Assembly: GCA_963823495.1 (NCBI GenBank)
Contig: CAWGLV010000001.1
Location: 1,860,001-1,924,000 of the forward strand
Source of the DNA: DATDAH01 sp963823495
Lineage (GTDB): Bacteria > Actinomycetota > Acidimicrobiia > Acidimicrobiales > DATDAH01
Direction of reading: 5' to 3'
Length of the DNA stretch: 64,000 nt
Shown: one piece after another, positions 56,424-64,000 of the stretch
How the letters are laid out: each line of letters begins with the position of its first letter
Numbering within the stretch: position 1 is the first letter of the stretch
The notes under the pieces: generated by a model
The model's database searches: none
The model's input: the letters and a program-made list of their open reading frames with translations, nothing else
Told to the model about the DNA's origin: nothing
Position numbers and translations under genes: made by a program

Positions 56424-57546
56424 CGTTGGTCCCTCCGTCGGGATCGGTGTCGGGTTCGTGGTCGAGGACGTCGGGCACCAGCACCCGCAAGGCCTCGGCG
56501 GGCAGGGTGACCGACACGGGTGTGCCGGGCGGCCACTCCGGCCGGCCCCCGTGGTTGGCCACCATGGCCTGGAGGGCGGCCCCGTGGGGCAGCCGGAGAT
56601 GGACCTGGGTGGTGGGGCCGACGTAGACGAGTCGTTCGACCATCGCGGGCAGGATGTTGTCACCGTCCGGTTCGCCCTCGGCGACCAGCACGCGCTCGGG
56701 GCGGATGACCACCTTGACCGGGCCCGTGCAGGACTGGTCGCCGGAGGTGGCGGCGAGGCGGAAGCCCCCCAGCTCCACGACCCCCCCACCCTCGACCCTG
56801 GTGCAGTCGGCCTCCAGCAGGTTGGCCACCCCCAGGAAGTCGGCGACGTAGGCGGTGCGCGGCTCGTCGTAGACCTCGTCGGGGGTCCCCACCTGCTCCA
56901 CCCTGCCGTGGTCCATGACCGCGAGGCGGTCCGACATGGTCAGGGCCTCCTCCTGGTCGTGGGTGACGTAGATGAAGGTGATGCCCACGTCGTCCTGGAG
57001 CGTGGTCAGCTCGGTCTGTAGTGCCTTGCGCAGCTTGGCGTCGAGGGCGCCGAGAGGCTCGTCGAGGAGCAGGACCTTGGGTTGGAGGACCAGCGCCCGG
57101 GCCAGGGCCACCCGCTGCTGCTGGCCTCCGGAGAGCTGGGCCGGGCGTCGTTCGGCGAAGGTCTCGAGCTGGACGAGGCGCAGGGCCTCGAGGACCCGCT
57201 CCTCCCGGACGGCCTTCGACTCGCCGTTCTTCTGCCAACGCAGCCCGTAGGCCACGTTGCGGGCCACCGAGAGGTGCGGGAACAGGGCGTAGGACTGGAA
57301 GACCGTGTTGAGGGGTCGGCGGTGGGGCGGGGTGGCGGCCAGGTCCTCGTCGTCGAGCAGGATCTGGCCGCTGGTGGCCTGCTCGAAGCCGGCGATCAGG
57401 CGCAGGGTGGTCGTCTTGCCGCACCCCGAGGGCCCGAGGACCGAGAAGAACTCACCCGAGTCGACCTCGAGGTCGATGCCGTCGACCGCCGCGAAGTCGC
57501 CGAAGCGCTTCACCAGTTCGACCAGTCGAACGGTCCCCCCGTGCAT
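56416..57546 (-). CDS. PotA-type ABC ATPase
   Basis: A 376-residue ATPase. Walker A is GPSGCGKTT, Q-loop VFQSYALFPHL, ABC signature LSGGQQQR, Walker B VLLLDEPLGALD and the switch His in VTHDQEEAL. The C-terminal TOBE region (residues about 280-376) is typical of Pot/MalK-type importers. It should pair with the PotB/PotC-type permeases encoded on the other strand at 53144-54952. Start ATG 57546 (or GTG 57549) is 15 bases from operator 2. Confidence 0.94.
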   Translation of the reverse strand: MHGGTVRLVELVKRFGDFAAVDGIDLEVDSGEFFSVLGPSGCGKTTTLRLIAGFEQATSGQILLDDEDLAATPPHRRPLNTVFQSYALFPHLSVARNVAYGLRWQKNGESKAVREERVLEALRLVQLETFAERRPAQLSGGQQQRVALARALVLQPKVLLLDEPLGALDAKLRKALQTELTTLQDDVGITFIYVTHDQEEALTMSDRLAVMDHGRVEQVGTPDEVYDEPRTAYVADFLGVANLLEADCTRVEGGGVVELGGFRLAATSGDQSCTGPVKVVIRPERVLVAEGEPDGDNILPAMVERLVYVGPTTQVHLRLPHGAALQAMVANHGGRPEWPPGTPVSVTLPAEALRVLVPDVLDHEPDTDPDGGTNDG

Positions 57547-57561
57547 CACCCGAGTCTAGGA

Positions 57562-57580
57562 TGACTGAGTCGTCAGTCAG
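57562..57580. promoter_or_regulatory. TetR-type operator, copy 2
   Basis: TGACTGAGTCGTCAGTCAG contains the perfect inverted repeat TGACTGA-GTCG-TCAGTCA. It occupies the centre of the 60-base gap between the divergent starts of the ATPase (57546) and the second Rieske gene (57607). The regulator encoded at 58763 is in the operon it would control, so autoregulation is expected. Confidence 0.85.
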
Positions 57581-57606
57581 TAACGAACTCGAGCAGAGGT
57601 GTCGCG

Positions 57607-58758
57607 ATGCCGGTCCGCCCCACGCCCCGATCCCTGGCCGACGAGTTGGCTGATCGACGGGGTCGACCCGCCGCCGCCGCCCGCACGCTTCCTGGGCACT
57701 GGTACGCGGATCCGGCTCATCACGCCCTGGAGATGGAGCGGGTCTTCGGCCGCTCCTGGGTGGGGGTGGCGGGCACCGACGCCGTGGAGAAGCCGGGCAG
57801 CTTCCTGGCCACCAGCCTGGGTGACGGCGTCCCGGTGCTGATCGTGCGGGGTGACGACGGCGTGTTGCGGGCCTTCCTCAACGTCTGTCGTCACCGCGGT
57901 GCTCCGGTGGCCGAGGGCCGTGGGACGGCACGGGCCCTGTCCTGTCCGTACCATGCGTGGGTCTTCCGCCTCGACGGCAGCCTGTCCCGAGCGACCGGCG
58001 TGGGCGAGCCCGACGGCTTCGATGCCGAGGACTTCGCTCTGGCCCCGGTGTCGGTGACCACCTTCGCCCGGACGGTGATGGTCAACCTGGACCCCGAGGC
58101 GGTGGCCTTCGATCCCGGCCCGTTGGTGGAGGGCCTGGCGCCGTACCGCCTCGAGGACCTGGAGCTCGGCCGCACCGACTGCTACGAGGCCGCGTTCAAC
58201 TGGAAGGTGCTGGTCGAGAACTACTCGGAGAACTACCACACGCCGTTCGTCCACCATCAGCTGATCACGGCGGGTTACGAGTACCCGATGGAGACAAGAG
58301 GCGACGTCGTCTTCGCCTGGGACCGACCCCTGACACCCCGGGACGCCACCGAGGAGGCCCTCGCCGTCGCCACCCCCGGTGGACCCGGGTGGGAGGACGT
58401 GGCCGGCGAGGTGTCACCCGAGTCGTTCATCAACGGCAGCTACCTGACCGTCTTCCCCAACACGATGATCTCGGTCTTCACGGGGTTCGCGGCCACGTTC
58501 CGGGTGACTCCCACTGGTCCTTCGACCTCGACGGTCGAGCGTGACTACCTGTGGCACCCGTCGGTCGGCCCGGAGCGTCGTGAGGCGGACTACCAGGCGA
58601 CCCGGGAGGTCGTGGTCCAGGACCTCGAGATCTGCGAGGCCCTGCAGCGGACCTACGACGGCGGGCTCTCCGCCGACGGTGTGCTGTCCACCGAACACGA
58701 ACAGGGCGTGCACCATGTGCACCAGCTCCTGTTCGCGGCCCTGGCCGGGTCGGGCTGA
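57607..58758 (+). CDS. Rieske non-heme iron oxygenase alpha subunit (copy 2)
   Basis: A 383-residue oxygenase. Cys94/His96 (CRHRGAP) and Cys113/His116 (CPYHAW) bind the Rieske cluster, and NWKVLVENYSENYHTPFVHH, near residue 198-217, contains the mononuclear iron site, again with Glu rather than Asp before Asn-Tyr. Identity with copy 1 is low outside these motifs, so the two likely act on different substrates or steps. It is followed 4 bases later by the TetR gene. No reductase component is seen nearby. Confidence 0.9.
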   Translation: MPVRPTPRSLADELADRRGRPAAAARTLPGHWYADPAHHALEMERVFGRSWVGVAGTDAVEKPGSFLATSLGDGVPVLIVRGDDGVLRAFLNVCRHRGAPVAEGRGTARALSCPYHAWVFRLDGSLSRATGVGEPDGFDAEDFALAPVSVTTFARTVMVNLDPEAVAFDPGPLVEGLAPYRLEDLELGRTDCYEAAFNWKVLVENYSENYHTPFVHHQLITAGYEYPMETRGDVVFAWDRPLTPRDATEEALAVATPGGPGWEDVAGEVSPESFINGSYLTVFPNTMISVFTGFAATFRVTPTGPSTSTVERDYLWHPSVGPERREADYQATREVVVQDLEICEALQRTYDGGLSADGVLSTEHEQGVHHVHQLLFAALAGSG

Positions 58759-58762
58759 GTCG

Positions 58763-59380
58763 ATGGCCCGCCGGACCCGCAAGGACGTCGACGAACGCCG
58801 GGCCCAGATCCTCGATGCCACCCAGGAGGTCGCCCTCGAACGCGGTCTCGCCGACCTGCGGGTGGGTGACGTGGCCCAGCACCTGGGCATCAGCTCGGGC
58901 CTCGTCCACTACCACTTCTCGTCCAAGGACGAGCTCCTGGTCGAGATGCTGGGCAACATGGCCACCTCCGACATCGCCCGGCTGCAGGAGACGGTCGCCG
59001 CCAGCGGGGACCCGGTCGATCGGCTCGACGGGGCACTGCGGGAGTACCTCCCCGCGTCCGGCAGGGACGAGTCCTGGGCCCTCTGGATCGACTGGTGGGA
59101 CGAAGCCCTCCGCAGCGAGGCCCTGGCCACCATCTCCTCGCAGTTCGACACCGCCTGGGCGGGGATCCTCGAGGAGCTGATCGAGTCGGGTGTGGCCGAC
59201 GGCGTCTTCGACAGCAAGGACCCCCACGGCGCGGCCTGGCGCCTCTCGGCCCTGCTCGACGGTCTCGCCATCCAGGTGGTCCTGCCCCGGCGGACCCTCA
59301 GCCGCCGCGAGATGCTGGACCACGCCCGGGTCGGTGCCGCCCGCGAGGTCGGCCTTCCCAGAAGTGCCTTCCCCGATTGA
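58763..59380 (+). CDS. TetR-family transcriptional regulator
   Basis: A 205-residue regulator starting at ATG 58763. The N-terminal DNA-binding domain is typical: RRAQILDATQEVALERGLADL, then VGDVAQHLGISSGLVHYHFSSKDEL with the recognition helix (residues about 9-57). The C-terminal ligand domain resembles BetI and related regulators of amine or choline catabolism (ALWIDWWDEALRSEAL). It is in the same operon as the second Rieske gene. It is the obvious candidate for binding the two operators. Confidence 0.92.
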   Translation: MARRTRKDVDERRAQILDATQEVALERGLADLRVGDVAQHLGISSGLVHYHFSSKDELLVEMLGNMATSDIARLQETVAASGDPVDRLDGALREYLPASGRDESWALWIDWWDEALRSEALATISSQFDTAWAGILEELIESGVADGVFDSKDPHGAAWRLSALLDGLAIQVVLPRRTLSRREMLDHARVGAAREVGLPRSAFPD

Positions 59381-59393
59381 GCCTCGACCCGGC

Positions 59394-60356
59394 TCAGCCC
59401 ACGTGGAGGGCCTCGGCGGTGTGGCCCCGGAAGCCGGTCACGGTGTCGGCGACACACAGCGCGTCCAGCGCCGCCTCCTCGACGGCTTCGATCACGGCCA
59501 CGAAGAGGGGGTCGATGTGCCGGTGGCTCACGACGGTCCGCTGGATCGTCGGCGCCGACGGTCGTCGCTCGCCGCGCACGGTGGTCGAGAACGCCGTGAA
59601 GATCTCACCCGAGCCGTGATGGGCCACCGACCCGCCCCGGGCCAGACCCAGACCGGCCCGCCGGGCCAGGCGGGTGCAACCGTGGGCGTCGAGGGGCGCG
59701 TCGGTGGCGATGATGACCACGCAGGATCCGTCGGGGTCGTCGCCGGCGGCCCGGAAGCCCTCCGCCTGAAGACGGCGGCCGAGCGGGTCGCCCGCCACGG
59801 TGAGCTCGGGCAGGTCGCCGTGGTTGGCCAGGACCAGCACGCCGACCGTGGCCTCCAGCTCCTCCACCCGGCGCGAGGCCGAGCCGATGCCCCCCTTCAC
59901 CCCGAAGCTGACCATCCCGGTTCCCGCGCCGACGACACCCAGTGCGACCGGTTCGCCGGTGGCGCCCTCGATCGCCGCTCGGCAGTCGGCCACGGTGACC
60001 GCCCGCAGCCGGGCCTCATCGAGCCAGGAGTCGTCGCACTCGCCGACCATGGGGATCAGCAGGTGGTCGGCACCGGCCTCGGGCACCGCCGAGAAGAGGT
60101 GGTCAACGACGGCGTCATAGCCCCGGCCCACGGCCCCGGTGCTGGTCAGCAGGATCGGCGTCTCCACCTGGCCCCACTCGGCGGCCTTGATCGACCCGGT
60201 CAGTTCGCCGGTGCCGTTGAGGACCGCCGAGCCCGAGGCCATCGGCCGCCACCACAGGTCCGCCGGGTCGCCCGGGAGCACGGCGGTCACTCCGGTACGG
60301 GTCGTCTCCCCGTCCCAGCGGGTCACGTGGCCGACCCGGACCCCGACGACGTCCAC
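59394..60356 (-). CDS. P1-family (DmpA-like) peptidase, start uncertain
   Basis: A 320-residue self-cleaving N-terminal nucleophile peptidase (from GTG 60356). GVRVGHVTRW at the start, and GSCVVIIATDAPL with the serine that becomes the new N-terminus, then RLARRAGLGLARGGSVAHHGSG, are family hallmarks. Related enzymes are aminopeptidases or beta-peptide/amide hydrolases. Reading on upstream gives GIDIGVRPTGATNSIVDVVG, a good family N-terminus, but without a start codon before a stop. ATG 60444 is in the next frame, so a one-base error in the G+C-rich stretch 60357-60444 is possible. That ATG would share the CATG at 60442-60445 with the divergent deacetylase start. Confidence 0.85.
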   Translation of the reverse strand: MDVVGVRVGHVTRWDGETTRTGVTAVLPGDPADLWWRPMASGSAVLNGTGELTGSIKAAEWGQVETPILLTSTGAVGRGYDAVVDHLFSAVPEAGADHLLIPMVGECDDSWLDEARLRAVTVADCRAAIEGATGEPVALGVVGAGTGMVSFGVKGGIGSASRRVEELEATVGVLVLANHGDLPELTVAGDPLGRRLQAEGFRAAGDDPDGSCVVIIATDAPLDAHGCTRLARRAGLGLARGGSVAHHGSGEIFTAFSTTVRGERRPSAPTIQRTVVSHRHIDPLFVAVIEAVEEAALDALCVADTVTGFRGHTAEALHVG

Positions 60357-60442
60357 GATGGAGTTCGTCGCCCCGGTGGGCCGGACGCCGATGTCGATGC
60401 CCCGCGCGAGCGCGGGGACGGGGTGGGGGAGGTCCGTGGCTC

Positions 60443-61537
60443 ATGACCGATGATCGTGGCACCTCGTTGGGGATGCCGGTCGTGTGGGACGAGCGTCACC
60501 GCCGCCATGACGTCGGTGGCGGGATCTGGTTGGGCGTGGCGCTGCCGTCGGACGAGACCCCCACCCGGGGTGACACGTTGCGGGACGCCTGTCTCGCCGC
60601 GGGTGGGGTCATCTGTCCCGCGGTCGACCATGGCGATGTCCCCGTCCTGGCCGTGCACACCCCGGAGTACGTGGCGTTCCTCCGGCGGGCCCACGCGGAC
60701 TGGGTGGCGGCGGGCCACGACGTGGATCCGGGCCAACCCGAGGTGGTGCCCTATGTGTTCACCCTGCCGCAGGCCAGCTCGGGACGACCGGTACCCCGGG
60801 CCACGGCCATTCGAGCCGAGGTCGGCCACTACGCGGTCGACACCATGACCCCGATCGGCGCCGGGACCCACGAGGCGGCCCGGGTCGCGGTGGATGCCGC
60901 GCTCACGGCCGTCGACCTCGTCCTCGCCGGATCACCAGCGGCCTACGCCGCGGTCCGGCCACCCGGCCACCACGTCGGGCCCGGGTTCTACGGCGGGTCC
61001 TGCCATCTGAACAACGCCGCCTGTGCCGCCCAGCACGTCGTGGACCGGGCGGGCGTTCGGGTCGCGGTCATCGACATCGACGCCCACCACGGCAACGGCA
61101 CCCAGGAGGTGTTCTGGGGTCGGGAGGACGTGTGGTTCGGCTCGGTCCACGTCGATCCCGGCGCGGGGTGGTTCCCTCACACCGTGGGCTTCGCCGACGA
61201 GACCGGGGGGGGACCGGGGTCGGGCGCCAACCGCAACCTGCCGATGGCGCCCGGGACGGGTGACGGCCCCTGGAACGACGCCGTGGACGAGCTCGTGGCG
61301 CGCGCGGTGAGCCATGGCGCCGAGGTCCTCGTGGTGAGCCTCGGTGTGGATGCCGCCGCCGGGGACCCCGAGAGCCCGCTGGAGGTGACCCGCTCCGGCT
61401 TCGCCGCGGCGGGCCGTAGCCTCGCCACCCCTGGCCTCCCCACGGTCTTCGTGCAGGAGGGCGGTTATGACCTGGACACGCTCGGCGACCTCGTGCTCGC
61501 CGTGCTCACCGGCTTCGAGGAGACCCATGGACGCTGA
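60443..61537 (+). CDS. Class II HDAC / acetylpolyamine amidohydrolase-like enzyme
   Basis: A 364-residue zinc deacetylase. RPPGHHVGPGFYGG contains the His pair, VIDIDAHHGNGTQEVFW the Asp and His zinc ligands, LGVDAAAGDP the third ligand Asp, and EGGYDLD the transition-state Tyr. Bacterial members deacetylate acetylated polyamines or other N-acetyl amines. Its place beside a PotABCD-type transporter and amine oxidation genes suggests that acetylated amines are handled here. It is divergent from the P1 peptidase and overlaps the S9 peptidase gene by 11 bases. Confidence 0.88.
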   Translation: MTDDRGTSLGMPVVWDERHRRHDVGGGIWLGVALPSDETPTRGDTLRDACLAAGGVICPAVDHGDVPVLAVHTPEYVAFLRRAHADWVAAGHDVDPGQPEVVPYVFTLPQASSGRPVPRATAIRAEVGHYAVDTMTPIGAGTHEAARVAVDAALTAVDLVLAGSPAAYAAVRPPGHHVGPGFYGGSCHLNNAACAAQHVVDRAGVRVAVIDIDAHHGNGTQEVFWGREDVWFGSVHVDPGAGWFPHTVGFADETGGGPGSGANRNLPMAPGTGDGPWNDAVDELVARAVSHGAEVLVVSLGVDAAAGDPESPLEVTRSGFAAAGRSLATPGLPTVFVQEGGYDLDTLGDLVLAVLTGFEETHGR

Positions 61538-63362
61538 GCACCCACCTTGGTCGGGCACCGTCGAGCGCGGCGGGCTGCCGATCCCACCTCGCGCCGATGT
61601 GACCCCCGCACCGCACTGGCGCCTGGAGGCGGTGGCCGCGACCGAACGGCCACGGGACCTGGCGCTCGCCCCCGACGGCCGTACGGCGGTGTTCGTCTGG
61701 GACCGGGAGACCTCTGATCTCTGGGCCCTCGACACCACCACGGGGCACACCCGTCGGCTGACGACCGGACGGGTGCTCGTCGCCTACTGGGAGGACACCC
61801 GCCCCTCGGTGTCCCCCGACGGCAGCCGGGTGGCCTACGCGGACGAGGGCCGGGTCTGGGTGGTCCCCCTCGCGGGTGGCCCACCGAAGGCCGTGATGGA
61901 AGGCGGTGACCCGGTGTGGACGCCGGACGGGCTCCTCCTGGCCACCGTCGAGCGCGAGCGGTGCACCGTCCTGGTCCAAGTCGATCCCGACGACCCGTGG
62001 CCGGTCCCGGTCGCCTCCGGTGACGGGGACTGCTGGGCCGCCGATCCCTCGCCGGACGGCACCAGGGTGGCCTACGTCTTCTCGCCCCACGCCGACCGCA
62101 ACCGGTCCGCCGTCCATGTCGTCGACCTCGACACCGGCGAGGGCCGGCCGCTCACCGGCACACCCGAGCACCACGACCGCGGGCCGGTCTGGTCACCCGA
62201 TGGCACGACGCTGGCGTTCACCGGCGAGCGGCCCGGTTGGCACGAGGTGTTCCTGATCGGCGCCGACGGCAGCGAGGATCGCCAACTCACCGACGGGGGC
62301 CACAACTGGTCCGACCTGGCCTGGCATCCCGACGGGGACCGGCTGGTCGGGGTCCGGGACCGCCACGGTGTCACCGACCTCGTCGTGGTCGAGGTGGCCG
62401 ACGGCGCGCTCGACGTCGTGGGCGAGGGCGGTTCCTGGGGTCAGCCCCTGTGGTTGGCCGACGGCCGCCTGCTGGTCACCCACGAGTCCTTCACCCGGGC
62501 TCCTCAGCTCCGGGTGGTCGAGCCCGGGCGCTCACCGGAGACCATCCTCGCCCCGACGCCGGCCGCGGTCACCGCCGCCCCCCACCTCACCCCCGAGCCC
62601 GTCACCTACGTGAGCTTCGACGGTCGGGAGATCCCCGGGTGGCTGTACCGCCCCAGCGGCGCCGCCGCGGACGACCCGGTGGCGGCCGTGGTCAACCCCC
62701 ACGGCGGGCCCACCGATCGCGATGGCGACGAGTGGTACGGCGTGGCCCAGTACTTCCTGGACCGGGGCTACGCCTGGTTCCTGCCCAACTTCCGGGGGAG
62801 CACCTCCTGGGGCCGCGACCACGAGTACGCCAACCACGGCGACTGGGGCGTCGGTGACACGAAGGACTGTCTGGCCGCGCACGACTTCCTGTCGTCCCTG
62901 GACTGGATCGACGGCGACCGCATCGCCATCTTCGGCGGGTCCTACGGGTCCTACATGGCCCTGTGCGCGTGCGTCGACGATCCCGAGCACCGCTACCGGG
63001 CGGCCCTGACCAAGTACGGCGACTGCGACATCTGGACCTCCTGGGCCCAGGGCGACCGCGGTGGTGTCCAGGACATGGAGCGCCAGATGCCCCACCCGAG
63101 CCTCGACCGACAGGCCTATCTCGACGGCTCGCCCATCCATCGCATCGACCAGTTGGAGGTGCCCATCCTGGTGGCCCACGGCCTGCGGGACGAGCGGGTG
63201 CACCCGGCGCAGTCCGAGGAGTTGGTCGAGGCCCTGCGCCGGCTGAACAAGACCTTCGAGTACGTCACCTACCCCGGTGAGGGCCACGGCTTCCTGAGCG
63301 CAGGGCCACAGGTCGACTTCTATCGCCGCCTCGAGCGCTTCCTCGACTGGGTCCTGATGTGA
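61527..63362 (+). CDS. S9-family prolyl-oligopeptidase-like peptidase
   Basis: A 611-residue serine peptidase. The first 370 residues form a WD/TolB-like beta-propeller with repeated SPDG/TPDG turns (SVSPDGSRVAYA, WSPDGTTLAF). The catalytic alpha/beta-hydrolase domain has the nucleophile in FGGSYGSYMAL, the Asp in HGLRDERVHPAQ and the His in GEGHGFLS. It cleaves short peptides or acyl-amino acids in the cytosol. There is no signal peptide. Translation is coupled to the deacetylase gene, and the next gene is a peptide-type binding protein, so small peptides or peptide-like amides may be substrates. Confidence 0.9.
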   Translation: MDAEHPPWSGTVERGGLPIPPRADVTPAPHWRLEAVAATERPRDLALAPDGRTAVFVWDRETSDLWALDTTTGHTRRLTTGRVLVAYWEDTRPSVSPDGSRVAYADEGRVWVVPLAGGPPKAVMEGGDPVWTPDGLLLATVERERCTVLVQVDPDDPWPVPVASGDGDCWAADPSPDGTRVAYVFSPHADRNRSAVHVVDLDTGEGRPLTGTPEHHDRGPVWSPDGTTLAFTGERPGWHEVFLIGADGSEDRQLTDGGHNWSDLAWHPDGDRLVGVRDRHGVTDLVVVEVADGALDVVGEGGSWGQPLWLADGRLLVTHESFTRAPQLRVVEPGRSPETILAPTPAAVTAAPHLTPEPVTYVSFDGREIPGWLYRPSGAAADDPVAAVVNPHGGPTDRDGDEWYGVAQYFLDRGYAWFLPNFRGSTSWGRDHEYANHGDWGVGDTKDCLAAHDFLSSLDWIDGDRIAIFGGSYGSYMALCACVDDPEHRYRAALTKYGDCDIWTSWAQGDRGGVQDMERQMPHPSLDRQAYLDGSPIHRIDQLEVPILVAHGLRDERVHPAQSEELVEALRRLNKTFEYVTYPGEGHGFLSAGPQVDFYRRLERFLDWVLM

Positions 63363-63425
63363 CGGGCCCGCTGACGCGAGTCTGGCGTGACCACGCGGCT
63401 GCTTGTACTGACCTATGGTTCAGTA

Positions 63426-64000
63426 ATGGGGAGAGCATCGGGACGTATCGGACTGGCTGCGCTGTTGGTGGCGGCCCTGCTCGCAATCGGTGCCGGTGGC
63501 GCCGGAGGCCAGGAGGAAGGCGACAGCTCGACCACGTCGGCTCCCGACGACGCGGAGCTGACCCTCACGGTCGGGCTCACCCAGGAGATCGACTCACCCA
63601 ACGTCACGGTGGGCTACACGGTGGCGGCCTATGAGGTGTGGAACCTCCAGTACGCCACGCTGACCGACAAGGCAGCCGACGACTTCGAGACGATCCCGGG
63701 TCTGGCCGAGTCCTGGGAGGCCTCCGACGACGGCCTGACCTACACCTACCGCCTGCGGGAGGGCCTGCTGTGGTCCGACGGCGAGCCCCTCACCGCGGAC
63801 GACGTCGCCTACACGATCAACCGGTCCCGGGACGAGGAGTGGTTCAACCACTACTCGACGACCCAGAACCTCGAGGCCACCGCGGTCGACGACGTGACCC
63901 TCGAGATCACCACCTCGGTGCCCGACCCCAAGCTGCCGACGATGGACGTCTACATCGTCCCCCAGCACATCTACGAGGAGATCTCCGCCGACGACCTCGG
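63426..64000 (+). CDS. Family 5 (peptide/nickel-type) solute-binding protein, 3' end missing
   Basis: The frame from ATG 63426 stays open to the end of the window (191 codons). It starts with a signal peptide (RIGLAALLVAALLAIGAGGAGG), has no lipobox Cys, then a Ser/Thr linker, and the opening of an SBP_bac_5 domain: LTVGLTQEIDSPNVTVGY, YATLTDKAADDFETIPGLAESW, and TYTYRLREGLLWSDGEPLTADD with its family motif near residue 115-130. Such proteins bind oligopeptides, nickel or other amines for ABC import. The rest of the transporter should follow downstream of the window. Confidence 0.88.
   Translation, partial: MGRASGRIGLAALLVAALLAIGAGGAGGQEEGDSSTTSAPDDAELTLTVGLTQEIDSPNVTVGYTVAAYEVWNLQYATLTDKAADDFETIPGLAESWEASDDGLTYTYRLREGLLWSDGEPLTADDVAYTINRSRDEEWFNHYSTTQNLEATAVDDVTLEITTSVPDPKLPTMDVYIVPQHIYEEISADDL

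Noticed and set aside
51876..57546. Firm naming of the transporter as spermidine/putrescine PotABCD
   Set aside because: The family includes importers for many amines, and the ligand residues could not be checked, so only the type is stated.

Overview
The window is about 70% G+C, densely packed, and reads as chromosomal DNA of an actinomycete. CarD, a long-form hibernation factor with a duplicated C-terminal domain, an F420-type (deazaflavin) reductase-like protein, DUF4202, a FadE5-like acyl-CoA dehydrogenase and many GTG starts all fit. The mix of SLH-domain DUF1800/DUF1501 proteins, PYROXD2-like flavoproteins and a group 3b hydrogenase suggests an Acidimicrobiia-like lineage; this placement is inference. 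No phage, insertion sequence or CRISPR array was seen.

Left part (1-30.8 kb): mostly housekeeping and metabolic genes. These include fumC (cut by the window edge), a CoA-ester lyase, a TauE-type exporter, hpf, carD, thiL, a DUF1501/DUF1800 secreted pair, a PIG-L deacetylase, an acyl-CoA dehydrogenase and lgt. They are followed by two paralogous APH-fold kinases with a PhyH dioxygenase, an alkyltransferase-like protein coupled to glutathione peroxidase, a DEAD-box helicase with a structured leader, an orphan N6-adenine methylase, and a SAM-riboswitch-controlled metX / PLP sulfhydrylase pair. An Fpg-family glycosylase and a proline-rich repeat protein close this part. A tRNA-Gly and an amidase follow.

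Hydrogenase region (32.4-42.2 kb): hypF-hypC-hypD-hypE on the plus strand converge on a maturation protease and a four-subunit NAD(P)-linked group 3b [NiFe] hydrogenase on the minus strand. The hydrogenase operon also carries a cyclic-nucleotide-binding-domain protein and has a perfect inverted repeat at its head. hypA and hypB are not in the window.

42.4-46 kb: tRNA-Cys, tRNA-Val, small membrane and redox proteins, a MaoC-type dehydratase pair and a HupE/UreJ-like membrane protein. At 43342-43845 (minus) lies a thioredoxin-fold lipoprotein whose CxxC motif has TGA in place of the first Cys codon, followed by a SECIS-like hairpin. It is a candidate selenoprotein.

46-59.4 kb: an eleven-gene uptake and catabolic locus organised round two copies of one inverted-repeat operator, one in each of two very short divergent gaps. 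It encodes a PotABCD-type ABC transporter, two Rieske oxygenases, two PYROXD2-like flavoproteins, a class III aminotransferase, an aldehyde dehydrogenase and a TetR regulator. The likely substrate is an amine or quaternary ammonium compound, but its identity cannot be read from sequence. Next to it (59.4-64 kb) sit a P1-family peptidase, a class II HDAC/acetylpolyamine amidohydrolase-like enzyme, an S9 peptidase and the start of a family 5 solute-binding protein.

Several genes appear broken by single-base shifts in GC-rich runs (about 12786, about 29996, possibly 3780-3800 and 60357-60444). This may reflect sequence error as much as biology, and it bears on how the in-frame TGA is judged.
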